A DNA stretch of 64,000 nt from JACMLD01 sp044223995 (GTDB taxonomy: Bacteria > Bacteroidota > Bacteroidia > Chitinophagales > Chitinophagaceae). This document shows positions 15,481-23,992 of the stretch, in pieces; position 1 is the stretch's first letter, and every line of letters starts with the position of its first letter. The translations under genes and the position numbers were made by a program. The DNA is taken from the NCBI GenBank assembly GCA_044223995.1, contig JBGALE010000010.1:1-64000 (forward strand), in the 5' to 3' direction. The notes below the pieces were generated by a model, which was not told the origin of the DNA, did not search any database, and worked only from the letters and a program-made list of their open reading frames with translations.

Positions 15481-16707
15481 ATGTTAACCATCAGTCACCG
15501 CGGACAGATCATGCCGCCTTCACCGATTCGCAAACTGGTTCCCTACGCAGAAGCAGCAAAGAAAAAGGGCGTCAAGGTATTTCACCTGAATATTGGCCAG
15601 CCGGATATAGAAACGCCTCCGCAGGTGCTGGACGCGGTTCGCCATGCTGATTTTAAAGTATTGGAATACAGTCACAGCGCCGGCAATGAAAGCTACCGCA
15701 AAAAACTGGTGGAATACTATCATCGCGTAGGCATTGACGTAAACTACCAGCAAATTATCGTCACCACAGGCGGCAGTGAAGCCATCCTGTTTGGTTTTAT
15801 GGCCTGTCTTGATCCCGGTGACGAAGTGATTATTCCAGAACCATTCTACGCCAATTACAATGGATTTGCGGTGGCAGCGGGTGTGGTGGTAAAACCAATT
15901 ACATCCAGTATTGAAACAGGTTTTGCATTGCCCCCGATAGAAGATTTTGAAAAAGTAATTACATCCCGCACCAGGGCCATTGTTATTTGTAATCCCAATA
16001 ACCCCACCGGTTATTTGTACAGCAGGGAAGAAATGGAGACTTTAAAACAAATTATCCTCCAGCACAACCTGTATCTTTTTGCGGATGAGGCTTACCGTGA
16101 ATTTTGCTACAGCGGCGAACATTTCAGCGCCATGCATTTAAAAGGTGTGGATGATAATATTTTATTGATGGATACCATCAGTAAACGATACAGCGCATGT
16201 GGCGGAAGGATTGGTGCATTGGTGACTAAAAACAAACAGGTGCTGGATGCTGTAATGAAATTTGCACAGGCGAGGTTAAGCCCGCCATCATTTGCACAGA
16301 TACTCGGTGAAGCGGCTGTTGATCTTCCTGCCAATTACTTTGATACGACCAAGGCGGAATATAAAAAGAGAAGGGATGTGATTGTAAAAAGGCTGAATAA
16401 CATTCCCGGTGTTTTTTGTCCCAACCCCGGCGGGGCGTTTTATGCCATGGCTAAATTACCAATAGACGATGCAGATATATTTTGCCAGTGGCTGCTTGAA
16501 TCATTTTCATACAATAACCAAACAGTGATGCTGGCGCCTGCCAGTGGTTTTTATGGAACGCCCGGTTTGGGAAAAAATGAAGTGAGGCTCGCCTATGTTC
16601 TCAATACAACTTCCATCAACGCCGCTATGGATTGCCTGGAGAAAGCATTGGAACAATATCCTGGCCGTACGCACCAGGTGATCAGTGCAGCGAGTTTACC
16701 ACTTTAA
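15481..16707 (+). CDS. Class I/II pyridoxal-phosphate aminotransferase
   Basis: A 408-residue fold-type I aminotransferase. It has the N-terminal substrate loop LNIGQPDIETPP, the glycine-rich TTGGSEAILFGF, the NPNNPTGYLYS motif and FADEAYREF. The Schiff-base lysine lies in DTISKRYSACGGRIG, and the Arg of NEVRLAYVL binds the substrate carboxylate. Residue order matches aspartate/aromatic-type (AspC/AAT I) enzymes, but substrate specificity is not readable. An in-frame ATG at 15457 precedes the promoter element at 15469, so 15481 is preferred; this also gives the usual MLTISHRGQ start. Its last 26 bases overlap the convergent DinB gene. Confidence 0.88.
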   Translation: MLTISHRGQIMPPSPIRKLVPYAEAAKKKGVKVFHLNIGQPDIETPPQVLDAVRHADFKVLEYSHSAGNESYRKKLVEYYHRVGIDVNYQQIIVTTGGSEAILFGFMACLDPGDEVIIPEPFYANYNGFAVAAGVVVKPITSSIETGFALPPIEDFEKVITSRTRAIVICNPNNPTGYLYSREEMETLKQIILQHNLYLFADEAYREFCYSGEHFSAMHLKGVDDNILLMDTISKRYSACGGRIGALVTKNKQVLDAVMKFAQARLSPPSFAQILGEAAVDLPANYFDTTKAEYKKRRDVIVKRLNNIPGVFCPNPGGAFYAMAKLPIDDADIFCQWLLESFSYNNQTVMLAPASGFYGTPGLGKNEVRLAYVLNTTSINAAMDCLEKALEQYPGRTHQVISAASLPL

Positions 16708-17200
16708 CTGTTACGAGCAACTGTCCCAGGTGGCGCATGGTATGTTCTGCCGAATGTACCAGTAAGCCCAATACAGTGGAAGGTATTTGTGCCCTGCCCA
16801 CACCACGCGGTTGCAGGCAATCTTCATAACTCAATTGTTTCAGTTGCTGAATTGATTGATCAATTTTTTGATCAATCGCAAGTACAAGCTGAGCACTTGT
16901 TATACCAGTTCCATCATCAATTCCCTCTGCTTTGAGTGCCGCCAGTTGTTCGTTTGACAATAGATTTCCTGCCGCATAGGTAAACAAACGATCCAGCACA
17001 CCCGAAATATGTTGCAGGTGAAAACCCGCAGAGGCCACCTGCGCAGGACGTACCCATAGCAACGCATCAGGAAATTCGTTCATCAATTCATGTATTTCTT
17101 CCTGCGCCTGCAGTAATGCATGTGCAACGGGCTGTAACGCCGGAATGATTCCATCTACCGGCCCGCGCAACCATACCTCTTTTTTCTGTTCAACTGTCAT
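16682..17200 (-). CDS. DinB-like four-helix-bundle protein
   Basis: A 172-residue DinB/YfiT-like protein. The metal-binding pattern of the family is visible: one His in the first long helix region (SAGFHLQHISG, around residues 58-68) and a pair in the last (LVHSAEHTMRHLGQL, about 147-161). Members are putative metal-dependent enzymes, for example thiol transferases such as bacillithiol transferase, though most are uncharacterised. The C-terminus overlaps the end of the convergent aminotransferase gene by 26 bases. Its promoter region is shared with the divergent gene at 17512 and contains a large inverted repeat. Confidence 0.82.
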   Translation of the reverse strand: MTVEQKKEVWLRGPVDGIIPALQPVAHALLQAQEEIHELMNEFPDALLWVRPAQVASAGFHLQHISGVLDRLFTYAAGNLLSNEQLAALKAEGIDDGTGITSAQLVLAIDQKIDQSIQQLKQLSYEDCLQPRGVGRAQIPSTVLGLLVHSAEHTMRHLGQLLVTVKVVNSLH

Positions 17201-17511
17201 GTCAATCTGCGTGTTGTTTACTGAAATGAAAAATCGACTTCCTGTTACACCAATTCTATTTGCAAGATGTATTCTACCAACTTACCAGTAGTTATAGAAA
17301 AAATTTTACAGTATAGTAAAATTTTTTCTATCCGTTGCGATGCCGTTTTATTCTAATATTGAGCAGCAAAGATAGTTATACGAAAATTTACTGAATCAAC
17401 TGCCGGGAAACAATTGCAAAGACGATCCTAATAAAATATCTTTTGCTTTCAATTGCCTAATCCCCTTCCGATCACCATGCGTGCTATTTTTTAACCTTAA
17501 AAACATTTATT
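17201..17511. other. Divergent promoter region of DinB and GlsB-like genes
   Basis: No gene is seen. The region is dominated by the perfect 16-bp inverted repeat at 17294-17331 and a partial third copy of its arm (TAGTTATACGAAAATTTAC, about 17373-17391). No convincing TAnnTTTG in either direction. Confidence 0.6.
17294..17331. repeat. Perfect 16-bp inverted repeat in the divergent intergenic region
   Basis: ATAGAAAAAATTTTAC (17294-17309), spacer AGTATA, then the exact reverse complement GTAAAATTTTTTCTAT (17316-17331). All A/T except two pairs. It is not followed by a GC-rich stem or an ordinary terminator T run for either neighbour. Confidence 0.9.
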
Positions 17512-17763
17512 ATGGATTTTCTCTGGTTCATTATTCTTGGTGCGGTAGCCGGTTGGCTCGCCGGTCAGATTGTAAGGGGCAATGGCATGGGCCTCCCCGG
17601 AAATATTATCGTCGGCATACTCGGCGCTGTTATTGGTGGCTGGCTGGCGCGTGAGTTTCATGTTTCCATTGCCAGCGGGCTACTTGGTTACCTGATCACT
17701 TCTACTTTCGGAGCCATTTTTTTCCTGCTGATATTAAATGCCATCAATAATTCAAAAAGCTAG
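17512..17763 (+). CDS. GlsB/YeaQ/YmgE-family small membrane protein
   Basis: An 83-residue, three-helix, glycine-rich membrane protein. Diagnostic features are the Gly-zipper opening LGAVAGWLAGQIVRGNG, then GLPGNIIVGILGAVIGGWLA and a last hydrophobic helix. Members belong to the transglycosylase-associated/GlsB family and are commonly induced by stress, but molecular function is unknown. The length is full. It is monocistronic, with a terminator 14 bases after the stop. Confidence 0.9.
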   Translation: MDFLWFIILGAVAGWLAGQIVRGNGMGLPGNIIVGILGAVIGGWLAREFHVSIASGLLGYLITSTFGAIFFLLILNAINNSKS

Positions 17764-17776
17764 GCATTTGTTCAAT

Positions 17777-17812
17777 AACCCTTCCTGCTCACAACAGGGA
17801 GGGTTTGTCTTT
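17777..17812 (+). terminator. Rho-independent terminator of the GlsB-like gene
   Basis: About 11-bp stem (AACCCTTCCTG with CAGGGAGGGTT, one G-T pair) and a 7-nt loop, followed by TGTCTTTCC, a weak T-rich tail. Confidence 0.7.
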
Positions 17813-17919
17813 CCTTCCATTTTTACCTGCTATTCTTACTGTCTTTTGCTGCAGTTTAATCAATCATAGCTCACCGACGCCTCTCTTTTTTTATTAACTT
17901 CAGCACTCAACCATACTTC

Positions 17920-19278
17920 ATGCCCGGTCAAACAACAGATTCTGCGAATGCACCACATTTATCCCGTACCCTGGGCCCATTGATGTTGTGGGGGTTGGGT
18001 GTTGGCTATGTTATATCGGGTATGTATTTCGGCTGGAACCTCGGGCTTGCAGAAGGTGGCACCTGGGGACTGGCCATCGCTACAGGGTTTATCATTATCA
18101 TGTACATCACATTTACTTTTTCGTATACAGAACTGGCTTGTGCCATTCCAAAGGCAGGCGGTGTTTTTGACTATGCATCCAAAGGTTTGGGCAATAGCCT
18201 TGGCTTTATTGCCGGCATGGCGCAAATCATTGAATTTGTTTTTGCACCTCCTGCTATTGCTGCCGCCATCGGCGCTTACTTTCATATTTTCTTTCCGCAA
18301 TTGTCCGTCACCAGTATTGCCATTGCCGTTTATTTTATATTCACAGCACTCAATATTTATGGCGTAAAAGCGGCAGCAGCATTCGAACTGATCATTACCG
18401 TACTCGCAGTATTTGAATTATTATTGTTTGCGGGTATCACGCTCCCGCATTTTGATATCAAAAACCTGCAGCAAAACAGTTTCCCCAATGGATGGCATGG
18501 CGTATGGGCTTCTGTTCCTTTTGCCATCTGGTTTTTTCTCGGGCTGGAAGGTGTGGCCAATGTGGCGGAAGAAACCATTCACCCGCAAAAGAATGTATTG
18601 ATTGGTTTTGGTTCTGCATTACTGACACTGGTCATACTTTGCATACTTACTTTTTTTGCATCCGTGGGTGTGGCAGGATGGGAAGCCATCGTTTATCCAT
18701 CACCGGGAGCCGATGCCTCCGATTCGCCATTGCCGTTGGCGATGTCGCACGTAACCGGCAACAGCGGCTGGATATACCATTTGCTGATCACGATTGGCTT
18801 AATGGGGCTGGTAGCATCTTTTCATGGCATTATACTCGCGGCCGGCCGCGCCACTTTTGAATTTGGAAGGGTGAAATACATTCATCCGGCCATGGGCAGC
18901 ATCCATAAAAAATTCAAGACACCGGCCAATGCGCTGCTGGCAAATATGGTGATTGGTATCATCGCTTTACTGAGTGGAAAAACGGCAGAGATTATTATCA
19001 TGTCCTGCTTTGGAGCACTGACCATTTATGTGATCTCCATGATCACGGTGCTGGTATTGCGCAAACAATCGCCTTCAATGGTTCGCCCCTTTAAAGTACC
19101 CTTCTATCCGTTCTTTCCCATCATTGCGCTGATTATTGCCACGATTTCACTCATCGCCATGACAACACTTAATATAAAGTTATCGCTGATTTATTTTGGC
19201 TTACTGGCCCTTGCCTATATTTGGTTTCATTTCTTTGTAAAACCCACACACGATGCAAAACAAACAATCGGTTCCTGA
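17920..19278 (+). CDS. Ethanolamine permease-type APC transporter
   Basis: A 452-residue APC-family inner-membrane permease with about 12 helices. It carries wording typical of the ethanolamine permease subgroup: LGVGYVISGMYFGWNLGLAE (residues 24-43) and GFIAGMAQIIEFVFAPPAIA (near 95-114). The helix-6 motif FFLGLEGVANVAEETIHP also fits. It is the first gene of a five-gene operon and overlaps the ligase gene by 26 bases, so uptake and activation are coupled. Ethanolamine is the best guess; other small amino alcohols or amines such as GABA or putrescine remain possible. No transcription factor is encoded in the operon. Confidence 0.85.
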   Translation: MPGQTTDSANAPHLSRTLGPLMLWGLGVGYVISGMYFGWNLGLAEGGTWGLAIATGFIIIMYITFTFSYTELACAIPKAGGVFDYASKGLGNSLGFIAGMAQIIEFVFAPPAIAAAIGAYFHIFFPQLSVTSIAIAVYFIFTALNIYGVKAAAAFELIITVLAVFELLLFAGITLPHFDIKNLQQNSFPNGWHGVWASVPFAIWFFLGLEGVANVAEETIHPQKNVLIGFGSALLTLVILCILTFFASVGVAGWEAIVYPSPGADASDSPLPLAMSHVTGNSGWIYHLLITIGLMGLVASFHGIILAAGRATFEFGRVKYIHPAMGSIHKKFKTPANALLANMVIGIIALLSGKTAEIIIMSCFGALTIYVISMITVLVLRKQSPSMVRPFKVPFYPFFPIIALIIATISLIAMTTLNIKLSLIYFGLLALAYIWFHFFVKPTHDAKQTIGS

Positions 19279-20623
19279 TGTGCTGAAACAATTATCAGCC
19301 AGTGGCGCTACCAAGGTAAAACTGGCCGTGACTGATATTGATGGCGTGCTGCGCGGTAAAGTGATCAGCATGGAAAAATTCGGTGCTGTCGCAGAAAAGG
19401 GATTTGGTTTTTGTGATGTCATCTTTGGATGGGATGCAGGCGATGTTGCTTACGACAATGGCAAAACAACCGGGTGGCATACCGGTTACCCCGATACCAC
19501 TGCGGTGATTGATGTAAGCACAATGCGCAAAATTCCCTGGGAAAATGATCTGCCTTTTTTCCTGGCAGATTTTGGAGATGGTAACGGGAAAGATCATGCA
19601 GCCTGTCCGCGCAGTTTATTAAAACGGATCAACCGGCAGGCAAACGATGCTGGTTATATACCTTCCTTCTCACAGGAGTTTGAGTGGTTTAATTTCAATG
19701 ATAATACCGCCGAGCTATATGCCAATGGTTTTCGGGGTTTATCACCCATCACACAAGGGATGTTTGGCTATTCCATACTGCGTGCTTCTCAAAGGAGCGC
19801 TTTCTTCCACCAGCTGTTTGATGATCTTACAAAAATGAATGTACCTATTGAAGGCATTCATACTGAAACTGGTCCCGGCGTATACGAAGCTGCAATCCTG
19901 TACGCAGGTTTACCTGAAGCCGCCGACAGGGCTGTTTTATTTAAATCAGGCGTGAAGGAAATTGCACACCGTCATGGTATACTGGCCACATTTATGGCAA
20001 AATTCAATGAGCATTTGCCCGGTTGCAGCGGACATGTACACCAAAGCCTCTGGTCTTCCAATGGAAAACAAAATTTATTCTACGATAAGAAAAGCAAAAC
20101 CAAGATGAGTGCGCTGATGGAAAGTTATATCGCCGGCCAGTTGCATTGCCTGCCATGGATACTTCCCATGTTTGCACCTACGGTTAACAGTTATAAACGA
20201 TTGGTGGAAGGAGCATGGGCACCCACTACTATTACATGGGCAATTGATAACCGCACCACTGCTTTGCGTGCATTGCCCGGCGGTGAATCATCCACACGTC
20301 TTGAAACAAGGGTCGTGGGTTCCGATTCAAATCCCTATCTCGCTATGGCTGGTTGCCTGGCAGCAGGCTTGTATGGTATCCGTAAAAAAATGAAACTGAC
20401 CATCCCTGCTACAAAGGGTAGCGGCTATGCAGATACCAGTCATGGTGTATTGCCAAAAAACCTCTGGGAAGCCACACAGGCTATGAAGTCGTCTGCATTG
20501 GCCAAAGAACTATTTGGTGAACCGTTTGTGGATCATTTTACCCGTACGAGAGAATGGGAATGGCGGCAGTTTTCAAAAGTAGTCACCGATTGGGAGTTGA
20601 AACGTTACCTCGAAATCATCTAA
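19253..20623 (+). CDS. Glutamine synthetase-family gamma-glutamyl-amine ligase
   Basis: A 456-residue member of the glutamine synthetase fold (GlnA3/GlnA4/PuuA/FluG-like group), not the core GlnA. The N-terminus has DIDGVLRGK, typical of amine-ligating paralogues. Metal and glutamate ligands are visible in SQEFEWFNF, HTETGPGVYEAAI and LPGCSGHVHQSLW. ATP/phosphate contacts lie in RALPGGESSTRLETRVVGSD with SNPYLAMAG. The canonical GlnA DGSS ammonium-site loop is not seen; the region reads FGWDAGDVAYD. It should use ATP to join glutamate to an amine. With the flanking permease, gamma-glutamylethanolamide is the likely product (inference). Starts inside the permease gene. Confidence 0.85.
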   Translation: MQNKQSVPDVLKQLSASGATKVKLAVTDIDGVLRGKVISMEKFGAVAEKGFGFCDVIFGWDAGDVAYDNGKTTGWHTGYPDTTAVIDVSTMRKIPWENDLPFFLADFGDGNGKDHAACPRSLLKRINRQANDAGYIPSFSQEFEWFNFNDNTAELYANGFRGLSPITQGMFGYSILRASQRSAFFHQLFDDLTKMNVPIEGIHTETGPGVYEAAILYAGLPEAADRAVLFKSGVKEIAHRHGILATFMAKFNEHLPGCSGHVHQSLWSSNGKQNLFYDKKSKTKMSALMESYIAGQLHCLPWILPMFAPTVNSYKRLVEGAWAPTTITWAIDNRTTALRALPGGESSTRLETRVVGSDSNPYLAMAGCLAAGLYGIRKKMKLTIPATKGSGYADTSHGVLPKNLWEATQAMKSSALAKELFGEPFVDHFTRTREWEWRQFSKVVTDWELKRYLEII

Positions 20624-20688
20624 TGCCAGGCGGCAGGCGTTTCATTATTCCTGTGATCGCTGCATGAATTATTTTTCAAATGGACCCG

Positions 20689-20712
20689 GTTCCGCGGGAA
20701 CATATAATTTTG
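20689..20712 (+). promoter_or_regulatory. Palindrome plus -7 element before the alcohol dehydrogenase gene
   Basis: GTTCC-GCG-GGAAC is a 13-bp dyad at 20689-20701, placed 3 bases before TAATTTTG (20705-20712), a perfect TAnnTTTG. The dyad sits where a repressor would block polymerase. It lies in the only sizeable gap (126 bases) of the operon, so the last three genes may have their own control. Confidence 0.5.
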
Positions 20713-20749
20713 CACTAAAATTTCAACCATATATAAAAGGTCCATACAC

Positions 20750-21901
20750 ATGATTGATTTTAATACCGTCCGGCAGTATAATTTTCCTACCGTGGTCCGT
20801 TTTGGCGCAGGTGCAGTGAACGAATTGCCCGCACATTTAGCTGCCAACGGTTTGGAAAAAGTATTACTCGTTACTGATCCCAATGTTGCACACCTTGACT
20901 TTTTTAAAAGAATAAAAGAGAGCCTTCAACTGCGGAATATCTCTACCGAAGTTTTTTCAGACATCCATAAGAACCCGGTTAAATCTGATGTACTAAAGGG
21001 AGGTGATGTGTTTACCGAAACGCACCGCGACTGCATCATCGGTATTGGTGGTGGTGCTGCCATGGATGTGGCGCGTGCCATAGCTTTACGCATCCATCAT
21101 CACCGCGACCTTTTTGATTACGATGATCTCATCGGCGGTGATCAGTATATCACAGGTGATGTTCCCTACTTTATTACAATACCTACCACCAGTGGAACGG
21201 GGAGCGAAGTTGGCCGAAGCGCCATCATTTCTGAAGATGATACGCACCGTAAAAGAATTTTATTCTCCCCGAAGTTGCTGGCAAAAATTGTGTTTGCAGA
21301 TCCCATGTTAACCATGGAACTGCCGGCATTTGTTACAGCGGCTACCGGGATGGATGCACTTACCCACAATATGGAAGCGTATATCGCCAAAGGCTTTCAC
21401 CCATTGTGCGAAGGCATTGCACTGGAAGGAATGACATTAATCAACGAATCGATCGATAAAGCAGTCAATGCACCTGATCTTGCATCAAGGAGTAAGATGA
21501 TGATAGCTTCTCTGATGGGAGCTGTGGCTTTTCAAAAAGGGTTGGGTGTGGTGCATTCACTCGCACATCCTTTATCATCCCTGCTCGATACACACCATGG
21601 ATTGGCCAATGCAGTCAATCTTCCTTATGGTATGCGTTTCAATATTGGCGGACAGGAAGAACAGTTTAGAAAAATCGCGCGTACGATGGAACTAAAGGAA
21701 CAGAATGGGGAAGCAGTCGTGAAACATTTATTTTCCCTGAATGAACAACTACACTTACCTATACGGTTGCGCGATATTGGTGTAAAAGAAGAACATATAG
21801 AAACATTGTCTGATCTTGCACTGGCAGATTTCTGCCACCCGAATAATCCCAAACCGGTATCAAGGAATGGTTTCAGCAAACTGTACCGCGAAGCATTGTA
21901 A
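20750..21901 (+). CDS. Iron-containing (type III) alcohol dehydrogenase
   Basis: A 383-residue group III alcohol dehydrogenase. The nucleotide site is GIGGGAAMDVARA (98-110), and TIPTTSGTGSEVG (143-155) is the family motif. Metal ligands are predicted at Asp202 and His206 (MDALTHNMEAY), His269 (GVVHSLAHPL) and His283 (THHGLANA), with the spacing seen in FucO-type enzymes. It should oxidise an alcohol group to an aldehyde with NAD(P)+. In this operon the likely substrate is the hydroxyl of a gamma-glutamylated amino alcohol, a step not needed for putrescine or GABA. It has its own -7 element and a 13-bp palindrome upstream. The hydrolase gene begins 1 base after the stop. Confidence 0.88.
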   Translation: MIDFNTVRQYNFPTVVRFGAGAVNELPAHLAANGLEKVLLVTDPNVAHLDFFKRIKESLQLRNISTEVFSDIHKNPVKSDVLKGGDVFTETHRDCIIGIGGGAAMDVARAIALRIHHHRDLFDYDDLIGGDQYITGDVPYFITIPTTSGTGSEVGRSAIISEDDTHRKRILFSPKLLAKIVFADPMLTMELPAFVTAATGMDALTHNMEAYIAKGFHPLCEGIALEGMTLINESIDKAVNAPDLASRSKMMIASLMGAVAFQKGLGVVHSLAHPLSSLLDTHHGLANAVNLPYGMRFNIGGQEEQFRKIARTMELKEQNGEAVVKHLFSLNEQLHLPIRLRDIGVKEEHIETLSDLALADFCHPNNPKPVSRNGFSKLYREAL

Positions 21902-21902
21902 T

Positions 21903-22631
21903 ATGACAAAAAAAAGAATTGGCATCAGTTTTACCACCACCAATTTCATTCACTACTGGCAATGGATGGACAAAAACGATTTGGGTGATGATGTGGAACT
22001 GGTAGAATTATCATTTCAAAAAAATAATATAGCGGAAATTGCTACCTGCGATGGTTTTATACTAACCGGCGGCGTGGATATTGACCCATCGTTCTTTGGC
22101 GGCAGTAATCAATATCCTTTAATGCCGGAATCATTTCAAACAGACCGCGATGCCTTCGAAGAAAAAATATACCGTTATGCACTGGAGCATCACTTGCCGG
22201 TATTGGGTATCTGCCGCGGCTTACAACTGGTCAATGTATTACAGGGGGGTAAACTGGTGCAGGACCTGGGTGCCGCGAATGCCATTCACAAAAAAGATAA
22301 GGACGAAGACAAGCAACATACAGTTACTATCGAACCACAGTCGTTGTTGCATGATATCGTGGCTGTAAGCAATGGCCATGTAAACAGTGCTCACCACCAG
22401 GTGATTGATCCCAACCATTTGGGCAATAACCTCAGTGTAAATGCCTGGTCGTCCGACAGCAACCATGTGATAGAGGGCATTGAGTTCACCGATAAAACCA
22501 ATAAGGCTTTTATGCTCTGCGTGCAATGGCACCCGGAGCGAATGAAAGATAAAAATTCAAACCCGTTGTCGGTTGAATTGAAAAAAAAGTTTTTACAAGC
22601 AATAAGGAAAACCAGCAATTACCGATCATGA
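21903..22631 (+). CDS. Gamma-glutamyl hydrolase, peptidase C26 (PuuD-like)
   Basis: A 242-residue class-I glutamine-amidotransferase-like hydrolase. The nucleophile is Cys104 in GICRGLQ, and the catalytic dyad partners are His210 and Glu212 in QWHPER. TGGVDIDPSFFGG (55-67) is the conserved loop of gamma-glutamyl-GABA hydrolases. It should cleave a gamma-glutamyl amide to release glutamate and the oxidised product. Start at ATG 21903 is directly after the dehydrogenase stop; an upstream ATG at 21816 would overlap by 86 bases. The stop overlaps the aldehyde dehydrogenase start (ATGA). In PuuD the product is GABA; here glycine would follow if ethanolamine is the substrate. Confidence 0.88.
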   Translation: MTKKRIGISFTTTNFIHYWQWMDKNDLGDDVELVELSFQKNNIAEIATCDGFILTGGVDIDPSFFGGSNQYPLMPESFQTDRDAFEEKIYRYALEHHLPVLGICRGLQLVNVLQGGKLVQDLGAANAIHKKDKDEDKQHTVTIEPQSLLHDIVAVSNGHVNSAHHQVIDPNHLGNNLSVNAWSSDSNHVIEGIEFTDKTNKAFMLCVQWHPERMKDKNSNPLSVELKKKFLQAIRKTSNYRS

Positions 22632-23992
22632 CCATCATCAACCCTGCAACAGAAGAAATCATCACTACCATTACAGACGATACAGTTGTTACCGTACAAC
22701 AGAAATACGAACAGGCCAAAAAAGCACAGTCACTATGGGCACAGATACCCGTGAATGAACGTATTGGGTGCATTGAACGTTTCTATCATTTACTGGATGA
22801 ACAAAAAGATGAACTGGCCAGGACGCTTACCAGTGAAATGGGAAAGCCATTGCAGCAATCGTACAATGAACTGAATGGCGCGAGGAGCAGGATAAAATAT
22901 TTTATTGACAACGGCGCGAAATACCTCGCGGAAGAATGGATAACCCCAGAGGGTGCTACACGGGAAAAAATTGTGTACGAACCATTGGGTGTGATTGCGA
23001 ATATCTCGGCCTGGAACTATCCCTACCTTGTAGGAGTAAATGTCTTTATCCCTGCACTGATGGGCGGTAATGCCGTATTATACAAACCTTCTGAATACGC
23101 TACACTGACGGGATTGCATATCGAACGCCTGCTGCACGAATCAGGTATACCTCCTCATTGCTTCCAGTTAATAGCAGGCAAGGGATCGGTGGGTGAATAC
23201 TTATTGTCTTTGCCTTTGAATGGTTATTATTTTACCGGCAGCTATAAAACGGGCAAATACATTGCAGAAAAAGTTGCGGCCAAACTGGTTCCCTGCCAGT
23301 GCGAACTGGGTGGCAAAGATCCCCTGTATGTGATGGATGATATTGCCGATGTGGATGCTGTAGCAGGTGCTGCATTGGAAGGTGTGGTATACAATAACGG
23401 GCAAAGTTGCTGTGCGGTGGAAAGAATTTATGTACACAAAAATATCTACGACAAGTTTGTTGCTTCTTATGTTACGCAACTGGAGAAAATGAAAATCGGT
23501 AACCCAATGGATGCGTCGAGTGAAATCGGTCCGTTGAGCAGGAAGGAACAGGTCGATTTTTTATTATCACAGATAAAAGATGCTGTTGACAAAGGCGCAA
23601 CCTTACTCACCGGCGGAAATACTTTACAGCAAAAGGGATACTTTATCGAACCTGCCGTGCTCACCAAGGTGAACCATACGATGAATATCATGAAGGAAGA
23701 ATCATTTGGACCCGTGGTAGGTATACAGTCCGTACAGAATGATGAGGAAGCGGTTCAGTTGATGTCCGACACAGAATATGGACTGACAGCAGCAGTATAT
23801 TCACGCAATTACGAACGTGCCGAAAAAGTGATGCAGCAAATGCAAACGGGTACGGTATACTGGAATTGCTGTGACCGCGTTAGCGCCAATGTTCCCTGGT
23901 CGGGAAGAAAACATTCGGGTATTGGCAGCACCTTGTCCTACCAGGGTATACGCGCTTTTGTACAACCCAAGGCTTATCATTTACGCGGATGA
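22628..23992 (+). CDS. NAD(P)-dependent aldehyde dehydrogenase
   Basis: A 454-residue aldehyde dehydrogenase. The catalytic Glu226 lies in CELGGKDPLY and the nucleophilic Cys261 in NNGQSCCAVERIYV. ISAWNYPY (126-133) and YFTGSYKTGKYI are the cofactor-binding segments, and KEESFGPVVG the late conserved motif. It resembles succinate-semialdehyde/betaine-aldehyde-type enzymes. Placed after the alcohol dehydrogenase, it should oxidise the gamma-glutamylated aldehyde to the acid before hydrolysis. It is translationally coupled to the C26 gene by a 4-base overlap and is the last gene of the operon. Confidence 0.9.
   Translation: MTIINPATEEIITTITDDTVVTVQQKYEQAKKAQSLWAQIPVNERIGCIERFYHLLDEQKDELARTLTSEMGKPLQQSYNELNGARSRIKYFIDNGAKYLAEEWITPEGATREKIVYEPLGVIANISAWNYPYLVGVNVFIPALMGGNAVLYKPSEYATLTGLHIERLLHESGIPPHCFQLIAGKGSVGEYLLSLPLNGYYFTGSYKTGKYIAEKVAAKLVPCQCELGGKDPLYVMDDIADVDAVAGAALEGVVYNNGQSCCAVERIYVHKNIYDKFVASYVTQLEKMKIGNPMDASSEIGPLSRKEQVDFLLSQIKDAVDKGATLLTGGNTLQQKGYFIEPAVLTKVNHTMNIMKEESFGPVVGIQSVQNDEEAVQLMSDTEYGLTAAVYSRNYERAEKVMQQMQTGTVYWNCCDRVSANVPWSGRKHSGIGSTLSYQGIRAFVQPKAYHLRG

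Noticed and set aside
17920..23992. Classical ethanolamine microcompartment (Eut) operon
   Set aside because: No EutBC ammonia-lyase, no shell proteins and no B12-dependent genes; the GS-like ligase and C26 hydrolase point to gamma-glutamylation.
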